The notes beneath the pieces are model-generated. The model did no database searches. It had not been told where the DNA came from and worked only from the letters and a program-made list of their open reading frames with translations. Shown piece by piece: positions 1 through 8,661 of a stretch of DNA of 64,000 nucleotides (position 1 is the stretch's first letter; every line of letters starts with the position of its first letter). The position numbers and the translations under genes are program-made. The stretch is from Shewanella maritima (lineage in GTDB: Bacteria; Pseudomonadota; Gammaproteobacteria; Enterobacterales; Shewanellaceae), in the NCBI RefSeq assembly GCF_004295345.1, contig NZ_CP036200.1, forward strand, positions 372,001 to 436,000, read 5' to 3'.

Positions 1-2536
1 GGTATTGACCGCACAAAAAGGTGACCATGTATTAAAAGGTCAAATGCTCACCCAAGGCAAAGGCTTCAGTTACCTGCCAGTTCATGCACCTACCTCAGGT
101 ACAGTTAAGGCAATTGAACCACGAGTAAGCAATCATGCCTCTGGCCTACCCGTATTAAGCCTAGTAATTGAGCCTGATGGTGAAGATACCTGGGCGAAGC
201 TAACACCTGCCAAGCTTGATGAGCTATCAAACCAAGCGATTATCGACAAGGTTAAAGACGCGGGTATTGCCGGTATGGGCGGCGCGGCGTTCCCGAGCCA
301 TATTAAGCTCAACCCAGCCAGTGAAATTGATTTAGTTATCATCAATGGTGTGGAATGTGAGCCGTTTATTACCTCAGATGATCGCCTTATGCGCGAGCAC
401 GCCGCAGAGATTATCTCTGGCGTTGAAGTCATCAATAAATTGCTAACGCCAAAGCGCATTGTTATCGCCATAGAAGACAACAAGCCAGAAGCAATTCAAG
501 CAATGGAGCAAGCCGTTGCTCAATGCCCTATTGCTAAAGGTTTGATGCGCGTCACCGTTATTCCAACTAAATACCCATCTGGCGGTGAAAAACAGCTCAT
601 TCAAATCATCACTGGCCAAGAAGTGCCAAGTGGTGCAATCCCAGCACAATTAGGCATCGTGGTACATAACGTCGGTACTGCTTTTGCCATTCAAGACGCA
701 GTGCTTAACGGCAAACCCCTTATTGAGCGTGTTGTGACACTAACTGGCGATCAAGTCGCGCATCAAGGCAACTACTGGCTTCCTATCGGCACGCCAATTA
801 AGCATGCCTTGCAGCAATGCCAGTTTAGCGCTCAGACTCAGCAAAAGTTAATCATTGGCGGCCCTATGATGGGGTACGCAATCAGCGAATTGCAGGTGCC
901 GGTACTTAAAGGGACAAACTGCGTACTCGCGCCAAGCAATAATCAAATTGCACAAGACAGTCCAGAGCAAGCTTGTATTCGCTGCGGTGAATGCGCTGTA
1001 GCCTGCCCTGCGCTGCTACTACCTCAGCAACTATTTTGGCATTCAAAAGCTGAAGAGTATGACAAAGCCGCCAGCTTTAACTTACAAGATTGTATAGAGT
1101 GTGGCTGTTGTAGCTACGTATGCCCAAGCGATATACCACTGGTCGAGTATTACCGTATTGCCAAATCTGCGCTGCGCAATGCTGCAGAAGAAAAACGCCA
1201 AGCTGAAGCGGCTAAGCACAGATTTGAAGCCAGGCTGAAACGCTTAGAAGATGAAAAACTTGCCCGTGAAGCTAAAGCGAAAGCTGCAGCTGACAAACGC
1301 AAGAAAGCCATGTCAGGCTCAGATAAAGACGCTGTAGCCGAGGCGATGGCGCGCATTGCAGCTAAAAAGAAAGCCGCAGAGCAATCAGCGCAGTCTGCGG
1401 CAGAGACTAGTACATCAGAGACTAACATTTCCGCCAACGACAATAAGTCAGCAGCGGTAAGTGCTGCTATCGCCAGAGCTAAGGCGAAAAAAACCAAACT
1501 TGCTCAGCAAGCAAGTGGCACAGGTGAAGCGTCTCAAAGCGCAGAGTCCGACGCACAAGCAAATCAAGAACTAGAGTCAAAGCAAGATCGCGTTGCTGCA
1601 GCGATTGCTCGCGCCAAAGCCAAGAAAGCACAGCAAGCCAAAGAAGCTGATAAAGCAAGTGAGCAACAAGCTGAAGCTGCAAGTCCGCCGGTTTCAGAAG
1701 AGCTTGATCCACAAAAAGCCAGAGTGGCCGCAGCTATCGCACGTGCTAAAGCGAAAAAAGCTGCACAACTCACTGTTAAAACTCAAGCAGGTGAAGCTCA
1801 AGCGGGCCAATCTCAAGCGAATAACGCACCAACGGCTCACGCTGACGCGCCGTCTGATGAGCAAAGCACAGATACAAGCGTAACTGATCGCAACACCACT
1901 GATGACCAAAGTGCGCAAGACAGTAAGAAAGCACGTATTGCAGCTGCAGTTGCCAAAGCAAAAGCCAAGAAGGCAGCGCAAAACTCGGCAGAATCGACAG
2001 ACAGCAAGCAAGCTACAGAGACGACAACAGAGAAGACGAGCACTGATGCTGAATTAGCCGCCAATAACGACGGTCAAGATGACAAAAAAGCGCGTATCGC
2101 TGCAGCAGTAGCTAAAGCCAAAGCAAAGAAAATGGCTCAACAAGCACCCTCAGCCAGCGAGCCCGATGACTCTCAGGCTGAAGATGGTGCTAGTGAAGCT
2201 GATACTGAAGCTAAGCAAGATACTGTTGCTGATGCATCTGTATCAGCCCCTGTAGATAGTGCAGCAGAGCAAAAGCAAGCGCGAATTGCCGCCGCAGTAG
2301 CTAAGGCTAAAGCCAAAAAAGCGGCTAAAGAGACTAAACAATCAGATGAACCGGCAACAAGTGAAGCATCAAAGCAGAATCAACATGATGACGAGGCGCA
2401 GCGCAGCGATACACAAGCTCAAGCTGTGACGCCAACATCTGCCCCACTAACAGCTGAAGAACAAAAGAAAGCACGAATTGCTGCTGCCGTTGCCAAGGCA
2501 AAGGCCAAAAAGTTAGCTAAGCAGCAAGAGGAATAA
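1..2536 (+). CDS. rnfC: Ion-translocating oxidoreductase complex subunit C (RnfC/RsxC), 5'-truncated by window edge
   Basis: RnfC is the NADH/FMN- and Fe-S-binding peripheral subunit of the Rnf complex, which couples electron transfer between NADH and ferredoxin to ion movement across the inner membrane; the related Rsx complex also keeps SoxR reduced. The reading frame is open to the left edge, so the true start lies outside; compared with E. coli RsxC about 60 N-terminal residues are missing. The barrel-sandwich segment with HAPTSGTV is followed by the FMN/NADH region with [13 protein letters not shown], then two 4Fe-4S motifs ([12 protein letters not shown] at about residue 324 and [12 protein letters not shown] at about 363, counted from base 5). 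The last 400 residues are an Ala/Lys-rich tail with seven good copies of a [19 protein letters not shown] unit, longer than in many homologues. The stop lies 2 bases before rnfD, so the genes are one operon. Family assignment is very secure. Confidence 0.96.
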   Translation, partial: VLTAQKGDHVLKGQMLTQGKGFSYLPVHAPTSGTVKAIEPRVSNHASGLPVLSLVIEPDGEDTWAKLTPAKLDELSNQAIIDKVKDAGIAGMGGAAFPSHIKLNPASEIDLVIINGVECEPFITSDDRLMREHAAEIISGVEVINKLLTPKRIVIAIEDNKPEAIQAMEQAVAQCPIAKGLMRVTVIPTKYPSGGEKQLIQIITGQEVPSGAIPAQLGIVVHNVGTAFAIQDAVLNGKPLIERVVTLTGDQVAHQGNYWLPIGTPIKHALQQCQFSAQTQQKLIIGGPMMGYAISELQVPVLKGTNCVLAPSNNQIAQDSPEQACIRCGECAVACPALLLPQQLFWHSKAEEYDKAASFNLQDCIECGCCSYVCPSDIPLVEYYRIAKSALRNAAEEKRQAEAAKHRFEARLKRLEDEKLAREAKAKAAADKRKKAMSGSDKDAVAEAMARIAAKKKAAEQSAQSAAETSTSETNISANDNKSAAVSAAIARAKAKKTKLAQQASGTGEASQSAESDAQANQELESKQDRVAAAIARAKAKKAQQAKEADKASEQQAEAASPPVSEELDPQKARVAAAIARAKAKKAAQLTVKTQAGEAQAGQSQANNAPTAHADAPSDEQSTDTSVTDRNTTDDQSAQDSKKARIAAAVAKAKAKKAAQNSAESTDSKQATETTTEKTSTDAELAANNDGQDDKKARIAAAVAKAKAKKMAQQAPSASEPDDSQAEDGASEADTEAKQDTVADASVSAPVDSAAEQKQARIAAAVAKAKAKKAAKETKQSDEPATSEASKQNQHDDEAQRSDTQAQAVTPTSAPLTAEEQKKARIAAAVAKAKAKKLAKQQEE

Positions 2537-2538
2537 TC

Positions 2539-3597
2539 ATGGCATTTAAAATTGCATCATCACCGCATGTCAGCACCAATAGTTTAACCTCATCGGTGAT
2601 GCTAAAAGTTGCACTATGCCTTATTCCAGGGATAGTGGCGCAAAGCTACTTTTTTGGCTTTGGCACCTTAATCCAGCTTATGCTGGCAATCAGCACGGCT
2701 TACATTGCTGAGTCGCTAATGGTTAAGTTGCGCAGCCGCGCCGTATTGCCAGTACTAAAAGATAACAGCGCATTGGTGACCGCAAGCCTACTAGCAGTCG
2801 CAATTCCGCCTCTTGCTCCTTGGTGGATTGTGGTTATCGGCACTTTATTTGCGATAGTCATGGTTAAACACATGTATGGTGGCTTAGGTCATAACTTGTT
2901 TAACCCGGCAATGGCAGCTTATGTTTTACTGCTTATTTCATTCCCAGTGCAAATGACATCATGGGTTGCACCACAAACAATTGCGCTTAATCAAGCAGAC
3001 ATGCTCACAAGTTTGCTGGCTATTTTTTATGAATCAGCAGAGTTTGCCGGTAATTACTTCCAGCTAAATGTTGATGCGGTTGCTATGGCGACTCCCCTAG
3101 ATACCTTAAAAAACGATCTAGCGATGGGGCTCACAACCGATGAAAGCCTACAAAGACCCATATTTGATGCTGGTGTCGGACAAGGTTGGTTTTGGGTTAA
3201 TTTAATGTACTTGCTCGGCGGCTTGATGCTACTAAAGCTAAAAGTTATCCGCTGGCAAATTCCAACAGCACTACTATCTAGCCTAATGCTATGCGTGGGT
3301 GTTGGCTTTGTATTGTACCCAGATACTCACGCTAGCCCTTGGTTACAGTTATTTTCTGGCGGCACTATGTTGGCAGCATTCTTTATTGCAACCGACCCTG
3401 TCAGTGCTGCGACTAGCCCTCGTGGTCGCTTAGTGTTTGGCGCTATGATCGGTGTATTGATATATGTTATCCGCACCTTTGGCGGCTACCCTGACGCCGT
3501 GGCATTTGCAGTCTTGCTTGCCAATATGTGTGCTCCATTTATTGACCATTATATTCGCCCACGAGCATACGGCCACCGCACAGGAAATTCACTATGA
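2539..3597 (+). CDS. rnfD: Ion-translocating oxidoreductase complex subunit D (RnfD/RsxD)
   Basis: RnfD is a polytopic inner-membrane subunit of the Rnf complex that carries covalently bound FMN and forms part of the ion path. The 352-residue product is almost entirely hydrophobic helices, of the family's usual length. The region VAMATPLD places a threonine at residue 185, matching the position of the FMN-linked threonine known for this family, and the conserved [14 protein letters not shown] stretch follows near residue 285. The gene begins 2 bases after rnfC and its last codons overlap rnfG, so translation is probably coupled. The ATG at 2539 has GAGGAA just upstream. No defects seen. Confidence 0.96.
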   Translation: MAFKIASSPHVSTNSLTSSVMLKVALCLIPGIVAQSYFFGFGTLIQLMLAISTAYIAESLMVKLRSRAVLPVLKDNSALVTASLLAVAIPPLAPWWIVVIGTLFAIVMVKHMYGGLGHNLFNPAMAAYVLLLISFPVQMTSWVAPQTIALNQADMLTSLLAIFYESAEFAGNYFQLNVDAVAMATPLDTLKNDLAMGLTTDESLQRPIFDAGVGQGWFWVNLMYLLGGLMLLKLKVIRWQIPTALLSSLMLCVGVGFVLYPDTHASPWLQLFSGGTMLAAFFIATDPVSAATSPRGRLVFGAMIGVLIYVIRTFGGYPDAVAFAVLLANMCAPFIDHYIRPRAYGHRTGNSL

Positions 3598-4307
3598 CCG
3601 AGAAAACTGTGGCTACTAGTTCTAAAGATAATAGTTCTGAAGATAATCAATCTGCTGCCAACAAATCGATGGCAAAAAAATCTATGGTAAAGAATGGCAC
3701 CATTTTAGCCATCTTCGCGCTGCTATGTACCGGCCTAGTTGCCGTTATTAGCGCAATGACAGAAGACACCATTGAGCAACAACAAAAACTGCAACTTACC
3801 AAGTTATTGGCTGAAGTGGTGCCGGAAAACATGCACGACAACCCATTAACCGAGCATTGTATTTTGGTGCATGACCCTGAGTTACTAGGTAGCGAGCAAC
3901 CAATGCCAGCTTATGTGGCAACTATAGATGGAGAGCCGACTGCTCTGGCGCTAGAGGTGATTGCACCTGCTGGTTACAATGGCGATATTAAGATACTCAT
4001 CGGCGTTGACAGCAATAACACTTTACTAGGCGTGCGCACCCTAGCTCATCAGGAAACCCCAGGGTTAGGTGACAAGATTGAACTGCGTAAATCGGGTTGG
4101 GTATTACAGTTTAGCGGTTGGATTTACGACAATACTAAGCCAGCATTAAAAGTTAAAAAAGATGGCGGCGATATTGACCAGTTCTCTGGCGCGACCATTA
4201 CCCCAAGAGCATATCTAGGAGCAATTAACAACGCAATGCGTTTTGTTGAGCAAAATCGTACCCAGTTATACCGCGCGCCAATTAATTGTGAGGCTCATGA
4301 TGAGTAA
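3594..4307 (+). CDS. rnfG: Ion-translocating oxidoreductase complex subunit G (RnfG/RsxG)
   Basis: RnfG is the single-span, mostly periplasmic flavoprotein of the Rnf complex. The 237-residue product has a hydrophilic N-terminus, a membrane segment at about residues 34-55 ([19 protein letters not shown]) and an FMN-binding domain ending in FSGATITP, where T201 matches the threonine that carries phosphodiester-linked FMN in this family. The first 30 residues are unusually rich in Ser, Lys and Asn ([20 protein letters not shown]), longer than the short cytosolic tail of E. coli RsxG. An alternative start is the Met near residue 25 or 30. The start overlaps the end of rnfD by 4 bases (ATGA), and the 3' end overlaps rnfE. 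Confidence 0.95.
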   Translation: MTEKTVATSSKDNSSEDNQSAANKSMAKKSMVKNGTILAIFALLCTGLVAVISAMTEDTIEQQQKLQLTKLLAEVVPENMHDNPLTEHCILVHDPELLGSEQPMPAYVATIDGEPTALALEVIAPAGYNGDIKILIGVDSNNTLLGVRTLAHQETPGLGDKIELRKSGWVLQFSGWIYDNTKPALKVKKDGGDIDQFSGATITPRAYLGAINNAMRFVEQNRTQLYRAPINCEAHDE

Positions 4308-4995
4308 GTATTCAGAAATTGCCAAGCAAGGTCTGTGGCATAACAACCCTGGTATCGTACAGCTTTTAGGTTTGTGTCCGCTGCTTGCAGTAACTGCAAC
4401 TGTCACCAACGCCCTTGGTTTAGGTCTAGCGACCTTGGTAGTGCTTGTTGGCTCAAATATTCTCGTGTCGCTGGTGCAAGACTATGTACCAAAAGAAATC
4501 CGCATTCCGGTATTTGTGATGATCATTGCCGCGCTAGTAACTTGCGTGCAATTACTGATCAACGCCTATGCCTACGGCTTATATATGTCGCTGGGCATTT
4601 TCTTACCACTGATTGTGACTAACTGTTTGATCATTGGCCGCGCCGAAGCCTTTGCATCGCGCAACTCCCTCGCCCACTCAGCGTTTGATGGTCTAATGAT
4701 GGGTCTTGGTTTTGCTGCGGTATTAGTGGTGTTAGGCGCTGGACGTGAGATCCTCGGTCAAGGCACACTGTTTGACGGTGCAGATTTGCTGTTAGGTGAA
4801 TGGGCAAGTGTACTAACCATCCAAGTGTGGCAAGTCGATAATGCATTTCTACTGGCGATGCTGCCTCCAGGAGCATTCATCGGCATGGGATTAATCATTG
4901 CACTTAAAAATGTGATTGATCAACAAATTAAAGCAAGGCAACCTAAAGTATCGGCGCCTGCTGTCGAGCGCGCGAGGATCACCAAAGTCAGTTAG
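4300..4995 (+). CDS. rnfE: Ion-translocating oxidoreductase complex subunit E (RnfE/RsxE)
   Basis: RnfE is an inner-membrane Rnf subunit with about six helices, paired with RnfA around a membrane Fe-S centre. I chose the ATG at 4300 ([18 protein letters not shown]) because homologues start with MS.Y.E and it overlaps the rnfG stop in the compact operon style; the ATG at 4297 is equally possible and would add one residue. Longer in-frame starts back to 4243 lie inside rnfG and are unlikely. The product is about 231 residues and contains the family hallmarks [15 protein letters not shown] and [15 protein letters not shown]. It is the last rnf gene; nth, which normally follows closely, is pushed away by the repeat at 5033-5301. 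Confidence 0.95.
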   Translation: MSKYSEIAKQGLWHNNPGIVQLLGLCPLLAVTATVTNALGLGLATLVVLVGSNILVSLVQDYVPKEIRIPVFVMIIAALVTCVQLLINAYAYGLYMSLGIFLPLIVTNCLIIGRAEAFASRNSLAHSAFDGLMMGLGFAAVLVVLGAGREILGQGTLFDGADLLLGEWASVLTIQVWQVDNAFLLAMLPPGAFIGMGLIIALKNVIDQQIKARQPKVSAPAVERARITKVS

Positions 4996-5032
4996 CGCAC
5001 TAAGTGAACCTCAAGACAAATAATAACAATGA

Positions 5033-5301
5033 TTAGGGTCTGTTGACCTTTCAAGATTATTTTTGCTGCTGCTTGTTGGAAATTTATACAAGACAACGAC
5101 TTTGATGTGTGGTTGTTCCACATGAGTAAGTTGTTAACGCAGTAGAAATGACAACAAGCGCTGCCTGAAAGGTTCGTTTAAAAGCACTTTTCTCTGCGTT
5201 GCGAGCCACTTGTTTAGTCGACTAAACAGCATAGCTCGCGTCTTGATTAAAGTGCTTTTAACTCGAACAAATTCTAATCAGCAAAGATCAACAAACCCTA
5301 A
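5033..5301. mobile_element. MITE-like intergenic repeat with imperfect terminal inverted repeats
   Basis: The rnfE-nth gap holds a 269-bp non-coding block. Its left end reads TTAGGGTCTGTTGACCTTT and the reverse complement of its right end reads TTAGGGTTTGTTGATCTTT, a 19-bp inverted repeat with two mismatches. Inside, around 5180-5260, there is a second large hairpin: AAAAGCACTTT pairs with AAAGTGCTTTT, TGCGAGC nearly pairs with GCTCGCG, and the centre is the perfect palindrome TGTTTAGTCGACTAAACA. No open reading frame is carried. This is the architecture of a non-autonomous inverted-repeat element. I infer transposase-dependent spread but cannot name the parent IS and see no clear target-site duplication. 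Confidence 0.7.
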
Positions 5302-5340
5302 GCACTGGCGAGACCTGTGCTTTTTGTGTGTAGAGCCAAT

Positions 5341-5976
5341 ATGAATAATCAAAAACGCCGCGAAATCCTTACACGCTTACGCGATAACAATCCAAAACCA
5401 GAAACAGAGCTTAATTTTTCTAGCCCGTTTGAGCTATTGGTGGCTGTGACACTTTCAGCGCAAGCGACTGATGTCAGTGTTAATAAGGCAACTGACAAGC
5501 TATTCCCTGTTGCGAATACACCGCAAGCCATATTCGACTTGGGTGTTGAAGGCTTAAAGGAATACATTAAAACCATCGGCTTATATAACAACAAAGCAAT
5601 TAATGTCATTAAAGCCTGTGAAATGCTTCTTAAACTGCATGATGGTGAAGTGCCTGAAAACCGTGAAGCATTGGAAGCATTGCCTGGCGTTGGTCGCAAA
5701 ACTGCAAATGTTGTGTTAAATACTGCTTTTGGCTGGCCAACGATAGCTGTCGACACCCATATTTTCCGTATGGCGAATCGCACAAAATTTGCCATGGGTA
5801 AGAATGTCGATCAGGTTGAACAAAAGATGCTTAAAGTGACGCCTGCTGAATTCAAAGTTGACGTACACCACTGGTTTATTCTGCATGGCCGTTACACTTG
5901 TCTTGCTCGTAAGCCTCGCTGCGGTAGCTGTATCATTGAAGACTTATGTGAGTTTAAAGATAAAACAGATGAGTAA
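5341..5976 (+). CDS. nth: Endonuclease III (DNA glycosylase/AP lyase)
   Basis: Nth removes oxidised pyrimidines from DNA and cuts the abasic site (base excision repair). The product from the ATG at 5341 is 211 residues, the same length as E. coli Nth, which it resembles along its whole length; an in-frame start at 5317 gives eight extra unrelated residues and is rejected. Catalytic K120 sits in the helix-hairpin-helix segment LPGVGRKTANV and D138 in VDTHIF. The C-terminal 4Fe-4S loop has C187, C194, C197 and C203 (C-X6-C-X2-C-X5-C). nth commonly follows rnfE in gammaproteobacteria, but here the repeat element lies between, so it may be transcribed separately. Confidence 0.97.
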   Translation: MNNQKRREILTRLRDNNPKPETELNFSSPFELLVAVTLSAQATDVSVNKATDKLFPVANTPQAIFDLGVEGLKEYIKTIGLYNNKAINVIKACEMLLKLHDGEVPENREALEALPGVGRKTANVVLNTAFGWPTIAVDTHIFRMANRTKFAMGKNVDQVEQKMLKVTPAEFKVDVHHWFILHGRYTCLARKPRCGSCIIEDLCEFKDKTDE

Positions 5977-6017
5977 GCAGTAATCTAAATTAAACCCTGT
6001 ACGCCCTATTCAAACAA

Positions 6018-6047
6018 AAATGGCGATGAAAATAGTCATCGCCATTT
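6018..6047. terminator. Intrinsic terminator between nth and the GFA-family gene
   Basis: AAATGGCGATGA and TCATCGCCATTT form a perfect 12-bp stem with a short loop, placed between two convergent genes. The stem can serve both strands, although the T run is short on both. Confidence 0.75.
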
Positions 6048-6055
6048 ATTAGTAT

Positions 6056-6460
6056 TTAGCCCCGCTTTGGCAGCTCATCATCAATATCAACAATGCGTCT
6101 GTCGTAGAAGAAATGCGAGCTAGACTCGAAACCTTGGGGTAACTTGTTGCCATTACACTTTGTAAACATCAGCTGCGATACTAACTTCCAGCCCATAGCA
6201 TTGGTGTTATATAGAACATCGCCGCAATGACCACAAAACACCCGTGTCATTCGCTTCGTAGGGTGTTGAAATACTCTTATTTCTTGCTCACCTTGGGTAA
6301 ATTCAACAAATTCCGGCTCCCACGCAAGTACTGAGTGATAAGGTACTTGCAGTAATTCACGGCAATCCTCACAATGGCAAAAACCATGAACTTTAGGTAA
6401 GCCAGTCAAAGCAAGTTGCACCTTGCCACAATCACAATGAACATGGTGTTTATCAGTCAT
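6056..6460 (-). CDS. GFA / CENP-V domain protein (glutathione-dependent formaldehyde-activating enzyme-like)
   Basis: The 134-residue protein has the zinc-binding fold of the GFA/CENP-V family. Cysteine pairs are visible at C9/C11 (HCDCGKVQ), in CHCEDC near residues 28-33 and in FCGHCG near residues 75-80, the usual two-zinc arrangement. Some family members condense formaldehyde with glutathione, but most are uncharacterised and this short protein cannot be assigned that reaction from sequence. AGGAGAGG stands just before the ATG. It is convergent with nth and the nearby quinone reductase gene is read in the same direction, so it may be co-transcribed with it. Substrate unknown. Confidence 0.85.
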   Translation of the reverse strand: MTDKHHVHCDCGKVQLALTGLPKVHGFCHCEDCRELLQVPYHSVLAWEPEFVEFTQGEQEIRVFQHPTKRMTRVFCGHCGDVLYNTNAMGWKLVSQLMFTKCNGNKLPQGFESSSHFFYDRRIVDIDDELPKRG

Positions 6461-6510
6461 AACCTCTCCTTTGTCTGTCTACACAATTCAAAGAGTATCC
6501 TGCAGTGAGT

Positions 6511-7098
6511 CTATTTAAACTGCGCAGCTAAGTGAGCTTCAAAACGCGCTAGGTCTTGCTCAATTTGCGGGTTTTTCATCACATCAAAGCTAGCAAAGGT
6601 AGTTAAAGCTTGCATCCCAAAGAAGCGGAAATTCATATGCATAGGAAAAAATAAGTCATCAACAGATTTACCTTCAAACAGGTATTCTGCAGGGTCTTCA
6701 AATGCTTGAGCTGGTGCGTTAAAAGTTAACGATAGCATGTAGTTTTTACCCGTTAACGTACCTCCAGTGCCATAGTTTGCAATTGGCTCAGCCGAAGTAC
6801 GGCCGTCCCCTGCACATAACTGCCCCGCCATACCTGCGGTATATACTTCATCCATGTATTTTTTAAATAGCCAAGGAACCCCCATCCAATTAACAGGCGA
6901 CTGTAAAATAATCGTATCTGCCCACTGGTGATTGGCAATCTCTTGTTCAACATCAAACGAGTCACTCATGGTCACGACTCGAACCTGATGGCCATTTTCG
7001 CCCAGCCATTTAGATGCTTTATCAACCAGTGTTTGATTCAACTTACCTTCTGAAAATGGATATTTTTGGTGGGCATTGATGATTAGTACGTTACTCAT
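6511..7098 (-). CDS. mdaB: MdaB-like NAD(P)H quinone reductase (flavodoxin-fold)
   Basis: MdaB-type enzymes reduce quinones by two electrons using NAD(P)H and FAD, avoiding semiquinone radicals. The 195-residue product starting [10 protein letters not shown] resembles E. coli MdaB (193 residues) through the start, the [20 protein letters not shown] region and the [13 protein letters not shown]....[12 protein letters not shown] core. I placed the start at 7098, where homology begins; an upstream in-frame start at 7167 adds 23 unrelated residues. The gene is divergent from an HxlR regulator whose family often controls such reductases. Symbol given by similarity; a different flavin-reductase subfamily is possible. 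Confidence 0.85.
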   Translation of the reverse strand: MSNVLIINAHQKYPFSEGKLNQTLVDKASKWLGENGHQVRVVTMSDSFDVEQEIANHQWADTIILQSPVNWMGVPWLFKKYMDEVYTAGMAGQLCAGDGRTSAEPIANYGTGGTLTGKNYMLSLTFNAPAQAFEDPAEYLFEGKSVDDLFFPMHMNFRFFGMQALTTFASFDVMKNPQIEQDLARFEAHLAAQFK

Positions 7099-7268
7099 GA
7101 TTTTGTCCTTAACTAGACCAGAATTAAAACTTAAGGTATATTTTAGTAACCTTGATACATTATTCAACCAGTTAACTTTTGGTAACCTAAAATAGATAAA
7201 CAGATACCTTGTTCTTAAATAGCATTGCTAGCAAAACTTAAGTCCCTAGCACTAAATACGTAGCTCCT
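7099..7268. promoter_or_regulatory. Divergent promoter region between mdaB-like gene and hxlR regulator
   Basis: The 170-bp AT-rich gap separates two divergent genes and must hold both promoters. The short motif GTAACCT occurs at about 7147 and GGTAACCTAA at about 7190, with GTTAAC between; these are plausible half-sites for the HxlR winged-helix protein. The operator is inferred, not demonstrated. Confidence 0.4.
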
Positions 7269-7631
7269 ATGAAAAGTAAAGTAGAAACCTTGCCAACAGG
7301 CAAAAAGCAAGTAATTGAACCATGCGCTGAGCCTTGTGCTATCGAGCGAGGTATGAGGATAATCGGCGGAAAATGGACCGGCTCTATTATTTATCATCTT
7401 AAAGATGAACCGGTTAGATTTAACGACTTATGTCGCATGTTGGGCGGCGCGAGTAAAAAGATGATCGACCAGCGACTAAAAGAACTTGAGTCTCGAAAGA
7501 TGGTTATTCGAACTGTGGTGCAAGAACGCCCTATTGCAGTGACTTACGAGTTAACAGAACTCGGCCGCAGCGCCTTGGATATACTCGAAAATCTAAGGTT
7601 ATGGTCTGAGAAATATGACGTTAAAGCCTAA
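7269..7631 (+). CDS. HxlR-family winged-helix transcriptional regulator
   Basis: The 120-residue protein has the HxlR signature: an N-terminal Cys segment (C19 and C23 in EPCAEPCAIERG), GGKWTGSIIYHL, then RFNDLCRMLGGASKKMIDQRLKELE as the recognition helix and wing TYELTELGRSAL. Members such as YodB, CatR and QorR repress quinone or aldehyde detoxification genes and sense electrophiles through an N-terminal cysteine. Here the divergent neighbour is a quinone reductase, which fits local control. The double cysteine CAEPC is a candidate sensing site, an inference from family and position. Confidence 0.9.
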   Translation: MKSKVETLPTGKKQVIEPCAEPCAIERGMRIIGGKWTGSIIYHLKDEPVRFNDLCRMLGGASKKMIDQRLKELESRKMVIRTVVQERPIAVTYELTELGRSALDILENLRLWSEKYDVKA

Positions 7632-7833
7632 TGAAACTGCTTATGTTTAAACGAGATAGAACAAACTATACGCGCATTTCTGATATGTATGAGTACTAAA
7701 TCAGATAGAAAGTGCGGCAAGCAACAAAGGGACACACCCATAAGCGGTGCAGCTTTATGCTTAGTGACGGTTAAAACGAAATAAGGAAATAAGGGAAATA
7801 CGTAACGCTATCTTGAGACAAACGCAAAAGATC

Positions 7834-7860
7834 AAAAAAGCCGCTAAATGCGGCTTTTTA
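7834..7860. terminator. Bidirectional intrinsic terminator downstream of ynhF
   Basis: AAAAAAGCCGC and GCGGCTTTTTA form a strong stem with loop TAAAT. It lies just downstream of the minus-strand YnhF-like microgene and about 200 bases after hxlR. The stretch from 7632 to 7833 shows nothing else I can name. Confidence 0.85.
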
Positions 7861-7882
7861 AGTCAATAATTGCAAACAATTT

Positions 7883-7966
7883 TTAAAACATTGCTACGAA
7901 AAATGCGCTGAAACAAATTGCAATCACTAGGGTTGTGCCAAGGGCCATTTTTAGTTCTGTAGTCAT
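7883..7966 (-). CDS. ynhF: YnhF-like single-span membrane microprotein (27 residues)
   Basis: Reading the minus strand from the ATG at 7966 gives a 27-residue peptide beginning MTTELKMALGTTLVIAIC and ending FFVAMF. A perfect GGAGG lies with correct spacing before the ATG, and a terminator follows the stop. The MS/TT-D/E-LK-.-.L-.TT start and single hydrophobic helix match my memory of E. coli YnhF (MSTDLKFSLVTT...), a small inner-membrane protein of unknown function. The peptide is far below normal ORF cut-offs. The ribosome site, start motif, helix and terminator together make it a credible gene. Confidence 0.8.
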   Translation of the reverse strand: MTTELKMALGTTLVIAICFSAFFVAMF

Positions 7967-8058
7967 TCTTGCCTCCAAGTTTCAATAGCTTAATGATAGC
8001 GACTGTTGCCAAATTTCCTACTTTGTTGGTTCATAATTGTGAACTGTGACCGTTAATA

Positions 8059-8072
8059 TTGATCCTGATCAT
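8059..8072. promoter_or_regulatory. FNR/EtrA-like site upstream of gloA
   Basis: TTGATCCTGATCAT matches the FNR consensus TTGAT-N4-ATCAA at nine of ten fixed positions and lies about 70 bases before the gloA start. It would suggest oxygen-linked control. Single-motif evidence only. Confidence 0.4.
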
Positions 8073-8142
8073 TAATTGATTGAGCCTTAAGCAAACAGTG
8101 TTAATCTAGGCGGTAGATTTCACAATAAAAGAAACCAAAAAT

Positions 8143-8553
8143 ATGGCACAACTACTTCATACCATGTTGCGTGTGGGCAACTTAGAAAAAAGCATCGAAT
8201 TCTACACTAAGGTTATGGGCATGTCCCTTTTACGTCAGTCAGAAAATACCGAGTATAAATATACTTTGGCATTTGTCGGCTTTGGCGACGAATCAAGTGG
8301 TCAAGCAGTAATCGAACTGACCTATAATTGGGGCGTTGAAGAGTACGACTTAGGCAGCGCATTTGGTCATATTGCTATTGGTGAAGAAGACATTTATGCG
8401 CGCTGTAAAGCAATTGAAGCAGCAGGCGGCAAAGTGACTCGTGCACCAGGCCCTGTCGCAGGCGGAAAAACCGAAATAGCGTTTGTTGAAGATCCGGACG
8501 GCTACAAAATTGAACTCATTCAGCAAGCGTCTGCCACAGCAGCACTAGGATAG
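8143..8553 (+). CDS. gloA: Lactoylglutathione lyase (glyoxalase I)
   Basis: GloA converts the hemithioacetal of methylglyoxal and glutathione to S-lactoylglutathione in the cytosol. The 136-residue product covers the whole vicinal-oxygen-chelate fold. Metal ligands are visible at H6 (LLHTML), E58 (VIELTYN), H76 (FGHIAIG) and E124 (YKIELIQ), matching H5/E56/H74/E122 of the E. coli nickel enzyme. It stands alone with its own terminator. Short single-domain length and sequence make this class I bacterial glyoxalase secure. Confidence 0.96.
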   Translation: MAQLLHTMLRVGNLEKSIEFYTKVMGMSLLRQSENTEYKYTLAFVGFGDESSGQAVIELTYNWGVEEYDLGSAFGHIAIGEEDIYARCKAIEAAGGKVTRAPGPVAGGKTEIAFVEDPDGYKIELIQQASATAALG

Positions 8554-8611
8554 TCGCTTTAAACCTTAGGCAAGTTTAAGTCGTTTACCTCACAGGTAAA
8601 CTTTACATATC

Positions 8612-8639
8612 AAAAAGCCCGCAACATGCGGGCTTTTTT
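8612..8639. terminator. Terminator between gloA and TonB receptor gene
   Basis: AAAAAGCCCGC and GCGGGCTTTTTT pair around AACAT, followed by Ts on both strands. It sits between two convergent genes and can stop both. Confidence 0.9.
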
Positions 8640-8661
8640 AGGTTTTTAACTAAAGTTCAAA

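Noticed and set aside
1150..2064. Several long antisense frames over the rnfC tail
   Set aside because: They arise from the repetitive Ala/Lys codons of rnfC and have no start signals; shadows of the real gene.
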